DNA of 47,734 bases from Nitrospirota bacterium (GCA_016200255.1 JACQFA010000092.1:1-47734); one strand, 5' to 3'. Shown: positions 1-8,152, counted from the stretch's first letter. The notes: a model not told the origin generated them from the letters alone. Numbers and translations are program-made.

Positions 1-2
1 AG

Positions 3-125
3 ATTCCTCAGCTTCGAGCCTTACGGGAACGCGAGTTTCAGGTGTATAAGGACCAGGGGCCGAGATATAAGGGCAAGATGTTCGTTGGAGTTGCGGCTCA
101 GTCGACGCCCCACAACGGGCCATGA
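3..125 (+). CDS. C-terminal end of an unidentified protein (partial)
   Basis: An open frame enters from the left edge in the frame starting at base 3 and stops at TGA 123-125, giving about 40 residues ending STPHNGP. The residue mix is protein-like (QLRALRERE, YKGKMFVGV) and the frame converges with the dsbA-like gene whose stop is 21 bases away. I do not recognise the family, and the fragment is short enough that chance remains possible. Confidence 0.35.
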   Translation: MPQLRALREREFQVYKDQGPRYKGKMFVGVAAQSTPHNGP

Positions 126-146
126 CCGGATGCGCCTAAGATTTTT

Positions 147-782
147 TCAGTCATCCGACGCGGACTTGAGCGCCTCCGTAAACTTCTCCACCGGTTGCGC
201 GCCTGAAATAACATCCCTGCGATTGAACAGAAAGAAGGGAACACCCCTCACGCCAAGTGAAAAAGCTTCTTTCTCCTCCTGACGGACGTCCGATCCGTAG
301 TCATCGCCCTCCAGAACTTTTTTCACCTCCTCCGGATCGAGGCCCAGCTCGACGCCGATCCGGCGAAGCGTTTCCAAATCGTCGATCCGAAGGCCTTCGG
401 TGAAGTGGGCCGCGAAGAGATGTTCCTCCGCCTGATTCTGAAGCCCGTATTTCACGGCGAGGTGAACGAGCCGGTGCGCATCGAACGAATTGGCCGGGAC
501 CACGCGGTCGAAATCAAAACGCAGTCCGACCGCGGCCGCACGGCGGGCCACCTGAACGGTCGAAAGCCTCGCCTGTTCGAGGCTCATCCCGTATTTCTTC
601 GACAACCTTTCGTAGACGCTGGTGCGGCCCCCTTGGTCGGCGTTCCGGTCGAGCTCAAAACTTTTCCAGGCCACCCGAACCCGGTCGCGGCCCTCAAACT
701 GTTTTAACGCGGCCTCGAGGTGGCGCTTGCCGATGTAACAAAACGGACAGACGACGTCGGACCAGATCTCTACATGAATCAT
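147..782 (-). CDS. FrnE-like DsbA-family thiol oxidoreductase
   Basis: The 211-residue product is a thioredoxin-fold protein of the DsbA/FrnE group. The redox motif CPFC is at residues 12-15, just after the first beta strand (HVEIWSDVV). A helical insertion fills about residues 50-150, and the cis-proline loop (GVRGVP) ends near residue 182. There is no signal peptide, so it should act in the cytoplasm as a disulfide oxidoreductase or isomerase, as FrnE-type proteins do, rather than as periplasmic DsbA. The length is normal for the family. It stands apart from its neighbours: a toxin-antitoxin pair lies upstream and the opposite strand carries only the end of an unknown gene. The substrate is unknown. 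Confidence 0.88.
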   Translation of the reverse strand: MIHVEIWSDVVCPFCYIGKRHLEAALKQFEGRDRVRVAWKSFELDRNADQGGRTSVYERLSKKYGMSLEQARLSTVQVARRAAAVGLRFDFDRVVPANSFDAHRLVHLAVKYGLQNQAEEHLFAAHFTEGLRIDDLETLRRIGVELGLDPEEVKKVLEGDDYGSDVRQEEKEAFSLGVRGVPFFLFNRRDVISGAQPVEKFTEALKSASDD

Positions 783-845
783 CGTTTATCTCGTAAAATA
801 TTTAATCCGTACCGCCTTCCATCCCCCATGCCCTGCGCGCTCATC

Positions 846-1220
846 TTAACCCTTAAAAAGAATCAAGCCCTGAATATTTTTATAATGTTTTACGTTCCGT
901 GTAACCAGGGGCAGCTTCTTGACGAGCGCGGTCGCCGCGATGAGCGCGTCTTCTTTTTCCAGGGAAGGATAACGTCGTCGAAGATCGGAATAGGTTCCGG
1001 TGATCCGGTCATCCAATGGAATGATCCGGTGCCGGCGGAGCGTAAACAGAACCGCCTGGCGCTCGGTCTCTTTCAACCCCGGTTTGGATAGAAGTTCCTT
1101 CTTCGTCACCACGGAGTAATAAACCTCAAATCCCCGGTCTTCGAAAATAGTCCGGAGAAGGCCGGTGTTGAGGTAGTCGATCACGATGTCGGTATCGATC
1201 AGGAGTTTGACTTTTGCCAC
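846..1220 (-). CDS. vapC: VapC-like PIN-domain toxin (ribonuclease)
   Basis: The 124-residue product is a single PIN domain. The acidic residues of the metal-binding site are visible: Asp9 and Asp11 in LIDTDIVID, Glu42 in TKKEL, Asp91 in KEDALIAATA and Asn109 in TRNVKHY. PIN toxins of the VapC family are Mg2+-dependent endoribonucleases that cut tRNA or rRNA when their antitoxin is degraded. The start overlaps the 3' end of the upstream antitoxin by 22 bases, the usual translational coupling of type II modules. All catalytic positions look intact, so the toxin is probably active. The RNA target cannot be told from sequence. Confidence 0.87.
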   Translation of the reverse strand: MAKVKLLIDTDIVIDYLNTGLLRTIFEDRGFEVYYSVVTKKELLSKPGLKETERQAVLFTLRRHRIIPLDDRITGTYSDLRRRYPSLEKEDALIAATALVKKLPLVTRNVKHYKNIQGLILFKG

Positions 1221-1465
1221 TCTCGGATCTCTTTGAGGAAGGCCTGGTCTGATTGGTCTCCGGAGCCTTTGCGGATCGCCTGAACGTGTGCGACGCTGTC
1301 CTTGACGTCCGAGTGGCCGTAGGGGTTGAACCGTTCGCGAACGACGTCCTCCAAGAGACTGACGGGATAGATCCCTTTCTTACGGGCTTCTTTGATCAGA
1401 AGACGTTTAAGGCGGGGATCAAACGAGAGCGTCCACTTTTCTTTTTTTAACGCCGTCTTGGGCAT
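1199..1465 (-). CDS. vapB: VapB-like antitoxin
   Basis: The 88-residue product lies directly upstream of and overlaps the PIN toxin. Its N-terminal half (KWTLSFDPRLKRLLIKEARKK) has the strand-helix pattern of a ribbon-helix-helix DNA-binding domain. The C-terminal half is charged and probably unfolded until it wraps the toxin. An AAAGG ribosome-binding site sits about 8 bases before the ATG. A consensus sigma-70 promoter and a palindrome overlapping its -10 box lie just upstream, so the pair is likely autorepressed by the VapBC complex. The assignment rests on position and architecture more than on a diagnostic motif. Confidence 0.75.
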   Translation of the reverse strand: MPKTALKKEKWTLSFDPRLKRLLIKEARKKGIYPVSLLEDVVRERFNPYGHSDVKDSVAHVQAIRKGSGDQSDQAFLKEIREWQKSNS

Positions 1466-1494
1466 GGTCCGACCTTTCGTACGATTAAATCATA

Positions 1495-1507
1495 CGTATA
1501 TTATACG
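1495..1507. promoter_or_regulatory. Palindromic operator candidate for VapBC autorepression
   Basis: CGTATA (1495-1500) and TATACG (1502-1507) form a perfect inverted repeat around one central base. The palindrome covers the -10 box and reaches the expected start site, the place where a VapBC complex would block RNA polymerase. Confidence 0.65.
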
Positions 1508-1528
1508 CATCATAATCAAGCATGTCAA
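1500..1528 (-). promoter_or_regulatory. Consensus sigma-70 promoter of vapBC
   Basis: On the minus strand TTGACA (1523-1528) and TATAAT (1500-1505) are separated by exactly 17 bases, a perfect match to the consensus in both boxes. Transcription would begin near 1493, about 28 bases before the antitoxin ATG. Confidence 0.85.
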
Positions 1529-1621
1529 TCCGGAAAATCCGCCCCCGCGCGCGAGAGGGGGAAGGGCTAAGGAGAATGAAGGGAATACCCCCTTTGGGCC
1601 CCCTATATATATGGGTCAACC

Positions 1622-2257
1622 TTAAATCGACCCCCGCTTGATCATATCATGTCCCAAATCCCCGGTCATGAAAATCAGCACTAATATAATTGCGACCGCT
1701 GCTAATAATAGACTGGAATAAAACACGAGTTTAAGCGCCGCTTTGAGCCCGACCGAATAATTGTTCATGGTCAACCGAAGCGTCACAAAAATCGAATAAA
1801 GGCCGAATGCGAATGTTATCAGTATCACGAAGAGAGGAAATGGCGTTGAGAGGCCTTCTAAATTCTGAGGAGATGTGACAGCCGTTTCCCCGAGCGGCTG
1901 CGTTGAGAAAACCAACAAAGCCCTGCAGGCGGCGCTGCCAAGACCTGCATAATAGAGGAGAAGAATGAGCCGCCGCAGCGAACCTTCCAGTCCCATCATC
2001 TTCTTCGCGGCAAAATGGATGAAGGCCGCTCCGATCAGCGGGGAAAAAGGCTCGATGAAAATGATGGAAGCCAGATTGAGTTGGTAAACCAGTGCTCCCA
2101 TCTTTTGGATCGCGGCCTCGTTCAATTGCGAGGTCGCCCACAGACCGGTTGCAATCGTCAGGACCATGTAGGCAACGATGAGAGGGTTTAAAGGCTCGTC
2201 CTTTGTAATCGACGATGCAATTTGGTTCGGTCTGAAGAACAGGAGCCACTTCTGCAT
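1622..2257 (-). CDS. Yip1-like multi-pass membrane protein
   Basis: The 211-residue product has about five hydrophobic segments, near residues 28-46, 60-85, 95-115, 142-165 and 175-200, with short polar loops. The arrangement, with a short cytoplasmic N-terminus (FFRPNQIASSITKDEPLNP) before the first segment, resembles bacterial Yip1-domain proteins, whose function is unknown. Its GC content is lower than that of its neighbours. It is followed by vapBC and preceded by ppcA on the same strand, with no obvious functional link. The family call is tentative; that it is an integral membrane protein is clear. Confidence 0.6.
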   Translation of the reverse strand: MQKWLLFFRPNQIASSITKDEPLNPLIVAYMVLTIATGLWATSQLNEAAIQKMGALVYQLNLASIIFIEPFSPLIGAAFIHFAAKKMMGLEGSLRRLILLLYYAGLGSAACRALLVFSTQPLGETAVTSPQNLEGLSTPFPLFVILITFAFGLYSIFVTLRLTMNNYSVGLKAALKLVFYSSLLLAAVAIILVLIFMTGDLGHDMIKRGSI

Positions 2258-2295
2258 ATTCTACTGATGCCTTCCATTATTTTGGTATGTGTATT

Positions 2296-3819
2296 TTACC
2301 CGATGCTTCTTCGGATCTTGGCGGCTTCGAGGATGCGGTCGGACGGCGTCTTGCCGGACTGCCAGAGGAGGTAGGCGCTCGAGACGAGGTTGCGATGGAG
2401 GTAATGCTCGACCGTTTCGGGCCCCAGCTCGCGGCCGAGAAATTTTTCGATCCCCTCGACATCTTTTTTCACGCCCTGCCAGGCGGCCGATTTCTTCGCA
2501 AGGAAGCTCAGATTTTCCTTGTTGAGATAATGACCGGCGTGGATCATGTCCTTCTCAAAATTTCGGTAGAACGCTTTCAACGAATGCGTCAGCCCGCGCT
2601 CCTGCATCTCGCGAAGCCCACGCCCCGTCCCGATCAGCTCCGGCGGCACGCCGAGGGAATAGAGAACGGCCGTAAACCCGATCGCACGCGGAAGGCGCTT
2701 GCCCCCGAACCCGCGTGCGTATCCGAACAGCCCGATATGGAGCATACGCTCGCGGCGCTGCGGGATGATCGTTGAAAACTTGTTGATCATTCCGGCCAGG
2801 CCTTCGACCGTCTGCTGATAATATTTTGTGAAGATCCCGCTCAAGACCTCGCCCTCCTTGATCTCTTTGGGCGAATAGATCCGCGGACGGCCCTTCTCCA
2901 GATTGCGATTAAGAAACTGGAGCGACCGCTTCACGTCCTTCAACGGATAGTCGTACCGGTAGGCCGACTGGATCGTGACGGTCCGTACGCCGGAGTATTC
3001 GGCCAGAAAATCCTTCACACGGTCCGGGGCCAGCCCGCCGCGGAATGGCAGCGAGCCCACGCCGATGATCGGATAGACCGGAATCCCCGACTCCTCTTCA
3101 AATGTGTAATATTCGGACAGCGCGATCTTGGCCGCGACCACGGCCGGGACCAGCCCGGCGTTCAAGGGCGGATCGGACCGCGCGATGAAGGGCCGGAGAT
3201 AGACCGGCCTTGTCCCGTACTCTTTTTCATGCAGCTTCAGATAGTCATGAAGGATCTTCCGCGAACCGGTCAGCTCCGAGATGCCCTCGATCAACGGGAT
3301 GACGCGGAGGTATTCGATTCCCTTCCGGTTGCCGAAGGCGGCATGCTTGAGCTGGGCCACCTGTGCGAATGTTTTTTGAAGATGGATCAGTTTCTTGGCC
3401 TCGTCCGTCATCGGCAGTATCACCTCGAAGACCGGCGGATGAGCGAAACCCAGATCGGCCGTCATATCCTCAAAGGTCAGTATGCCCATGTAGGCACGGG
3501 CCAGGCGGTAGCCTTTTTCGTGCCAGATGTTCGGAAGACGGAAGGTGAGAAAGACGTCCCGGCCCAGTTGAACCCGTTTGAAAAAATCGTAATAGTTCGA
3601 GAGGAGCTTGTCCACCACGGCCTCGTCCACATACTTCCCCTCCCAGTCCCACATATATTCCTGGCAATGGAGGTCCTTGAACGCGCTGATGCATTCCTCG
3701 ATTTCTTCCTGGGTATTGATGAAGGCATCCCCGTTTTTTTTCCAGTACGGAACGTTGGCATGGTCGGGATGCTGTGTGGCCATCGTGGCCGGAAATTTTC
3801 GATCCGCTTTTTGTAACAT
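2296..3819 (-). CDS. ppcA: Phosphoenolpyruvate carboxylase, archaeal type
   Basis: The 507-residue product is the short, archaeal-type PEP carboxylase, not the ~900-residue bacterial enzyme. It carries the N-terminal signature ATQHPDH (residues 14-20) and family blocks such as GVGSLPFRGG and LFGYARGFGGKRLPRAIGF. The enzyme adds bicarbonate to PEP to give oxaloacetate, refilling the TCA cycle; in this organism it would also feed the aspartate-family pathway encoded further along. A second possible start is the Met at 3783, just before the signature. Neither start has a clear Shine-Dalgarno, and the promoter boxes suggest a leaderless message from the ATG at 3819. The length is normal for the family. 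Confidence 0.9.
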   Translation of the reverse strand: MLQKADRKFPATMATQHPDHANVPYWKKNGDAFINTQEEIEECISAFKDLHCQEYMWDWEGKYVDEAVVDKLLSNYYDFFKRVQLGRDVFLTFRLPNIWHEKGYRLARAYMGILTFEDMTADLGFAHPPVFEVILPMTDEAKKLIHLQKTFAQVAQLKHAAFGNRKGIEYLRVIPLIEGISELTGSRKILHDYLKLHEKEYGTRPVYLRPFIARSDPPLNAGLVPAVVAAKIALSEYYTFEEESGIPVYPIIGVGSLPFRGGLAPDRVKDFLAEYSGVRTVTIQSAYRYDYPLKDVKRSLQFLNRNLEKGRPRIYSPKEIKEGEVLSGIFTKYYQQTVEGLAGMINKFSTIIPQRRERMLHIGLFGYARGFGGKRLPRAIGFTAVLYSLGVPPELIGTGRGLREMQERGLTHSLKAFYRNFEKDMIHAGHYLNKENLSFLAKKSAAWQGVKKDVEGIEKFLGRELGPETVEHYLHRNLVSSAYLLWQSGKTPSDRILEAAKIRRSIG

Positions 3820-3827
3820 GATTCAGA

Positions 3828-3856
3828 AAGATACCAGAATCCGTCGGATTACTCAA
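3828..3856 (-). promoter_or_regulatory. Promoter of ppcA (leaderless candidate)
   Basis: TTGAGT (3851-3856) and TATCTT (3828-3833) are 17 bases apart on the minus strand. Only 8 bases separate the -10 box from the ATG at 3819, so transcription would start at or within a few bases of the start codon. Confidence 0.55.
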
Positions 3857-3878
3857 TGAGGAACCACCCGGCGAGCAT

Positions 3879-4562
3879 CTACCATCGAATCGAGAAACCC
3901 AATAAATATCCTTTCGCGCCCCGATCCAGCCAGGGCGCCCAGACCGAGTCCGGATGGTAATAACGATAGAGATCCATCGCCGCCGGGAGCAATACAATCC
4001 CCCCGATGATCAGGTCGTTCACCTTCAAGGCTTCCGACATCCCGCGCAGATCGCCGTCCGGGTCCTTCCGTCCGACCAGTGCGTACCCCATGGAGGTCAA
4101 AATGTCAAAGGCCAGAATGCCTTTTAAATACGGCCGCGACTCATCGGCAAGACGGGGATACTGCGTTAGGATCCATTCCGAGACAATGTTTTGGCTGTTG
4201 ATCCCGGCCGAGGCGATCACGAACCGCTTTTGTCCCCCGTTTGAGATCGGATTGCCGTCACGGTCCGTATAATACGTGATTTCGCCCGAGGAATCTTTGA
4301 CCGGGATCAAATCATATTTTATGATCGCAAACGGAACCGGCTTATGGCGGATCTCCAACCGCGGGCGCAGACCGAGCGATTCCGCGACCGCGGCATGGGC
4401 CGATTCATGAATCACAAACCCGCTCAGCCCTCCGGCCGCAAACCAGGCGTAGTCCGAAGCCTCCCAGGTCTCCGCCCGCGCCGAGGCGATGCCCCACTCC
4501 AAAACGAGAACGAGCATGATCCACAAAATCGGATATCCTCTTTTAAGGAGCCCGCCCATCAT
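3879..4562 (-). CDS. Membrane-associated protein with an HExxH motif
   Basis: The 227-residue product begins with a signal peptide or N-terminal anchor (ILWIMLVLVLEWGIASARA). A hydrophobic segment follows with HESAH, a zinc-protease-type HExxH motif, at about residues 52-56 (GFVIHESAHAAVAESLG). Weaker hydrophobic stretches occur near residues 145-165 and 185-200. The motif in a membrane helix recalls site-2-type (M50) peptidases, but I cannot place the distal Asp-containing motif of that family, so peptidase activity is only possible. It is divergent from the lipoprotein gene starting near 4640. No specific family is recognised. Confidence 0.6.
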   Translation of the reverse strand: MMGGLLKRGYPILWIMLVLVLEWGIASARAETWEASDYAWFAAGGLSGFVIHESAHAAVAESLGLRPRLEIRHKPVPFAIIKYDLIPVKDSSGEITYYTDRDGNPISNGGQKRFVIASAGINSQNIVSEWILTQYPRLADESRPYLKGILAFDILTSMGYALVGRKDPDGDLRGMSEALKVNDLIIGGIVLLPAAMDLYRYYHPDSVWAPWLDRGAKGYLLGFSIRW

Positions 4563-4639
4563 CCCTTCTGAAATATAAAATTGCTTCCAAAGACCGGAAT
4601 GTGATTAAATGTCGAGATCTCTTACCGGGAAACATCTCC

Positions 4640-5476
4640 ATGCTGAAACGATCGATCTTCATGACGGTCCTGATCTTGGTCGCGGCCTCCGGCTGCGCCA
4701 CACCCCACACCCTCACGAGAACCGTTCTCGATGACAGTAACAACGTGGTCCGCCTGGAAGCATGGCTCGACGATTCCCAGAAACCGGTCGATATGGGTTT
4801 CGAGCATCCGGCCCAGATCGGAGAGACCGAGATGGCCCGGATTCTCGAATCGATCCGGATCGTACAACCGCCCGGCTTTTTATCCAAACTGATCCTCAAG
4901 GCCAAGTCCGAAACCGAACCGGCCTTCACATCGGAGGAAGCGAAGGCGTTTGCAAAACCCCTCGCCGCGTCGCTGCAAACCGCCGCGCCCAACGAACGGG
5001 TTGTTTTCTTCCTCCATCATCAACGAAGCGTTTTTAAAGGAACCACGTCGTCCGGCATCGCATTCGTCAAAGACAGGCGGTTGAATATCATCCTGGGCCG
5101 GTATCTCATGGGCAACCACCCGGGCACCCCGGACATCCCGGTGGGCGGGAATCCGTTTCCGGCAACCACCGACCAGGATTTTTATATCGACCCCGGCCCG
5201 TTTCAAACATTGCAGGAAGAGAAGACGGCCCCCGGCGGCCGGGAATTCGTATCGCCGCAACGGTGGCTCAGCATTGATTACGCCTCTCTCCTGAACCCGC
5301 CCGCACGGACGGCCCCGTCAACACCATTGGAACCCGCAAAAGTCGAACCCACGCCGAATGCCCCTCCGTTGACGCTGGAGGAAAAGCTCAAGACGCTGAA
5401 GAAACTTCACGAGGACGGCCTGATCACGGATGAGGAATATAACGAGAAGAGAAAAGAAATCCTTCAATCCTTCTAA
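4640..5476 (+). CDS. Lipoprotein with C-terminal SHOCT domain
   Basis: From the ATG at 4640 the product has about 278 residues with a lipoprotein signal (MLKRSIF... LVAASGC), so the mature protein should be anchored by its first cysteine. The last ~30 residues (LTLEEKLKTLKKLHEDGLITDEEYNEKRKEIL, broken by family variation) are a SHOCT domain, a short helical oligomerisation motif often at protein ends. A Pro-rich linker (residues ~220-245) separates it from a globular middle part I do not recognise. The open frame extends 13 codons upstream to a GTG at 4601, but the signal peptide favours the inner ATG. The stop overlaps the convergent cyclase gene by 4 bases. Confidence 0.72.
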   Translation: MLKRSIFMTVLILVAASGCATPHTLTRTVLDDSNNVVRLEAWLDDSQKPVDMGFEHPAQIGETEMARILESIRIVQPPGFLSKLILKAKSETEPAFTSEEAKAFAKPLAASLQTAAPNERVVFFLHHQRSVFKGTTSSGIAFVKDRRLNIILGRYLMGNHPGTPDIPVGGNPFPATTDQDFYIDPGPFQTLQEEKTAPGGREFVSPQRWLSIDYASLLNPPARTAPSTPLEPAKVEPTPNAPPLTLEEKLKTLKKLHEDGLITDEEYNEKRKEILQSF

Positions 5477-7122
5477 GCGGCGGGCGTCTTTTCCGTTTTC
5501 CCTTTTGTTTCAAGAACCTCGTAAAGCTGCAGCGACTTTTCGATGCTGCGCACGGCCGTCTTGCCCAGCTTTTTTAATTCGTACTGCCCCTTCAACAAGT
5601 CATGGGTCGACGGCCCGATGATGATCTGATCGGCCTTGGCCACGTCGGACTCCAGTCGCGCCGCCAGGTTGACGGTGTCTCCGATCACGGTGTATTCCTT
5701 CCGTTTGTGCGAACCGATATCCCCGGCCATCACCTTCCCGCTGTTGATCCCGGTATGCGCCCTCAGCCGCAGCCCGTCCGACCGATTTTGGTTGAATTCG
5801 TGCAGCCGCTCCCGCATCTCGATCGCGGTCTTGACCGCACGGTCGGCATGATCCGGCTGCTCGAACGGCGCGCCGAAGACCACCATGACGCAGTCGCCGA
5901 TGTATTTGTCGAGCGTGCCGTCGTACGTGAACACGATCTCGAGCATCTCGGTGAAATATTCGTTCAGCAGCCGGGCCACCTCCTGCGGTTTCATTTTCTC
6001 CGACATCGAGGTGAAACCGACCAGGTCCGAGAACAACACCGTCACCTCGCGCTCCTGGACATCGATCAGGTGGCCCGTGGTCGAATCCTTGGCATTGGTG
6101 ATCCGGTTGACGACGTTGGGCGAAAAATAACGCTCAAGACGCGTCCGGCGGGCCTGCTCCTCCTGGATCTTCACGTTCAGCCGGGCCTGCTCGATCGCAA
6201 CGGCAGAAAAATTGGCCAGCGCCGAAAACAGCTCCAGGTCGGCCTGGGTGAACGCGCCGGCCTGAATCGGCGAATCCACGCTGATGATCCCGATCACATG
6301 GCCCTTGTTCCAGAGCGGGGCGTACATCGCCGACCGGATGTTGTGGAGCATGATGCTCTGTACACCGTCGAAACGGTCGTCCATCTTGGCATCGGAGGTC
6401 AGGATCGCCACCTGGTCCTTGACGACGCGGTCGGCGATCGTCCGGCTGATCGAGATCTCGCCGGTCTCCTTGGTTGCATGCCGGTATTTTACGATCTTGG
6501 GCACTAGTTGAGTGGTTCCCGGCTCGTACAGCATCAGGAAACCGCGATGCGCCGGCAGGTAGGAGAAGACAAGGTCCATCACGGTCCGCAGCACCTCTTC
6601 CACCGGCTGGGTCGTGATCAGGGCCTCGGCCACGCGGCTCAAGATCCTTAAAACCTTGGCGCCCCGGTCCTCATGGGCCTCGGCCATTTTTTGACCCGGC
6701 CGGGCGTCGGCCGCTTTTCTCGGCTCCGAGGCCGGTTTTTCTTCCAATCCTAAAGAGGGCAGGAGTTCGGACAACGGTTTGATGATCGTGCCGGGGGCCA
6801 GATCGCCGGATTTTTCATCCACGACCACCTTTTCATCCAGCACCGCGCTGAACCGGATCGGAAATTTTCCGAGCAGTATTCCGTCACCGTCGCGGAGGGG
6901 GGCGACAGTGACGGGCTGGCCGTTGACCTGTGTCCCATTCCGGCTGGACTGATCGAGGATGCGGCAGCCCTTAAGATCCTTCACGATCTTGGCATGGAGA
7001 CGGGAAATCGTGAAGTTGGTCAGAACGACGTCGTTCTCCGGCGCGCGGCCCAGCGAGATCTCGTCCTTGACGATCGGGAAAACCCGGCTGGTTCCGTCCT
7101 CTTCATAAATCAGTCTGAACAT
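5473..7122 (-). CDS. FHA-GAF class III adenylate/guanylate cyclase
   Basis: The 549-residue product joins three domains. An FHA domain (about 1-100; GRAPENDVVL, SRLHAKI, SSRNGTQVNG) reads phosphothreonine peptides. A GAF domain (about 165-330) senses a small ligand. A class III nucleotide cyclase domain (about 355-540) carries the metal-binding block LFSDLVGFTSMSE, the loop CVMVVFGAP and the block YTVIGDTVNLAARLE. It has no membrane segment, so it is a soluble cyclase, most likely making cAMP. The FHA domain links it to Ser/Thr kinase signalling, but no kinase is in the window. It has its own promoter between it and rlmB. Specificity for ATP over GTP is inferred, not proven. Confidence 0.88.
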   Translation of the reverse strand: MFRLIYEEDGTSRVFPIVKDEISLGRAPENDVVLTNFTISRLHAKIVKDLKGCRILDQSSRNGTQVNGQPVTVAPLRDGDGILLGKFPIRFSAVLDEKVVVDEKSGDLAPGTIIKPLSELLPSLGLEEKPASEPRKAADARPGQKMAEAHEDRGAKVLRILSRVAEALITTQPVEEVLRTVMDLVFSYLPAHRGFLMLYEPGTTQLVPKIVKYRHATKETGEISISRTIADRVVKDQVAILTSDAKMDDRFDGVQSIMLHNIRSAMYAPLWNKGHVIGIISVDSPIQAGAFTQADLELFSALANFSAVAIEQARLNVKIQEEQARRTRLERYFSPNVVNRITNAKDSTTGHLIDVQEREVTVLFSDLVGFTSMSEKMKPQEVARLLNEYFTEMLEIVFTYDGTLDKYIGDCVMVVFGAPFEQPDHADRAVKTAIEMRERLHEFNQNRSDGLRLRAHTGINSGKVMAGDIGSHKRKEYTVIGDTVNLAARLESDVAKADQIIIGPSTHDLLKGQYELKKLGKTAVRSIEKSLQLYEVLETKGKTEKTPAA

Positions 7123-7142
7123 GGCACGATCCTTTTCGTCCG

Positions 7143-7172
7143 CTTATAACACGCCGCGTCCGATCAAGTCAA
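7143..7172 (-). promoter_or_regulatory. Promoter of the FHA-GAF cyclase gene
   Basis: TTGACT (7167-7172) and TATAAG (7143-7148) are 18 bases apart on the minus strand, 20 bases before the ATG. The -35 box overlaps the stop codon region of rlmB, so the cyclase can be expressed separately. Confidence 0.55.
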
Positions 7173-7939
7173 CGGCTCCGCTGACGGAGAATCTCGTAGG
7201 CCATCACGCCGACCGCGACCGAGACGTTCAACGAAGCCACCCGGCCCTTCATCGGGAGACGGACCCGCTCGTCGCAGACCGAAAGCACCAGCCGGCTGAT
7301 CCCCTCGCCCTCCGCCCCGACGACGATCGCGACCGGCCCGCGATAGTCAATCTCGAGATAACTCTTCTTGGCCGAAAGATCGAGGCCGAAAATCCAGAGT
7401 CCCGCCGCCTTCAAGGTTTCAAGCGCCTGGGTCAGGTTGACGACGCGCGCCACGGTGACATATTCCAGCGCACCGGCCGAGGATTTCGCCACCGTCTCGG
7501 TCAGCCCGGCCGCCCGGCGCTGCGGGATGACCACGCCGTGAAATCCGGCCGCGTCGGCCGTGCGGAGAACCGCACCGAGGTTCCGCGGGTCCTCGATCCC
7601 GTCCAGCACGAGAACCGCCGCCGGTTCGCCCTGCCGGGTTGCGCGCGCCAAGATCTCGTCCAGCGTCCCGTAGGCCTTGGCCGCGACCAGGCCCATCGCC
7701 CCTTGATGTTTCGTGCTCCCGATGATACGGTCCAGAACTTCGCGGGGCTCAAAATGAAGCGGAACGCCTTTGGATCGCGCAAGAAGGATGAGATCCTCCA
7801 CCGCCGTCCCGCCCCGCCCCTTGGCGATATAAATCCGCTCGACGCTCCGCTCGCCCTGGAGCGCTTCCATCAACGGATGGATCCCGAAGATGCGGTCCTG
7901 TTTTGTATCGCCCTTCCCGGAATCCGTCGCTGCCTTCAT
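7169..7939 (-). CDS. rlmB: 23S rRNA 2'-O-ribose methyltransferase RlmB (TrmH/SpoU family)
   Basis: The 256-residue product has the two-part RlmB layout. The N-terminal substrate-binding domain is about residues 13-95, opening with IFGIHPLMEAL. The C-terminal SPOUT methyltransferase domain carries motif 1 (LDGIEDPRNLGAVLRTA), motif 2 (VVGAEGEGIS) and motif 3 (LPMKGRVASLNVSVA), the knot that binds S-adenosylmethionine. RlmB methylates the ribose of a conserved guanosine in the 23S rRNA P-loop (G2251 in E. coli). The ATG has a purine-rich site (GGTAGTAAGGA) upstream. In many genomes rlmB follows cysS; here a nuclease gene and a decayed toxin-antitoxin locus lie between them, suggesting an insertion. 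Confidence 0.93.
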   Translation of the reverse strand: MKAATDSGKGDTKQDRIFGIHPLMEALQGERSVERIYIAKGRGGTAVEDLILLARSKGVPLHFEPREVLDRIIGSTKHQGAMGLVAAKAYGTLDEILARATRQGEPAAVLVLDGIEDPRNLGAVLRTADAAGFHGVVIPQRRAAGLTETVAKSSAGALEYVTVARVVNLTQALETLKAAGLWIFGLDLSAKKSYLEIDYRGPVAIVVGAEGEGISRLVLSVCDERVRLPMKGRVASLNVSVAVGVMAYEILRQRSR

Positions 7940-8005
7940 CGCCTGTCCTTACTACCTCTACATTTCTGCATTTAGGTAAAGTTGATTAAATTCCATCGTT
8001 TGATC

Positions 8006-8152
8006 TTACAAACACCAAGAGATGCGCTTGATAATGGCATTGACTTTCTTTGCAAAGAAACGGGCATAATAGTCGGAATCACGGGCAATGAACTTGCAAA
8101 TCTCTTCAAAACCGGAAGCCGCCCGGGGAGACCATCTTATTTTTTGAGCCAT
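8006..8152 (-). pseudogene. Truncated ParE/RelE-family toxin (N-terminal half only)
   Basis: A 48-codon frame begins at the ATG at 8152, overlapping the antitoxin by 16 bases, and stops at TAA 8006-8008. Its sequence follows the N-terminal half of ParE/RelE toxins: the first strand with IRWSPRA, then the helical hairpin FEEICKFIARDSDYYARFF and AKKVNAIIKRI. Complete toxins have about 90-100 residues, and the beta strands that carry the active or target-binding residues are missing. No continuation is seen in other frames before rlmB. It is therefore most likely a dead toxin left by a deletion. Confidence 0.7.

Noticed and set aside
127..158. CGGATG/CATCCG inverted pair at the end of the dsbA-like gene as a terminator
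   Set aside because: The 6-bp arms are 20 bases apart, within coding sequence, and no T-run follows the second arm on either strand.
1531..1621. Possible CRISPR or structured RNA in the GC/AT-mixed stretch before the Yip1-like gene
   Set aside because: There are no regularly spaced direct repeats, only GC-rich low-complexity bases and a TATATATA run. No CRISPR array was found anywhere in the window.
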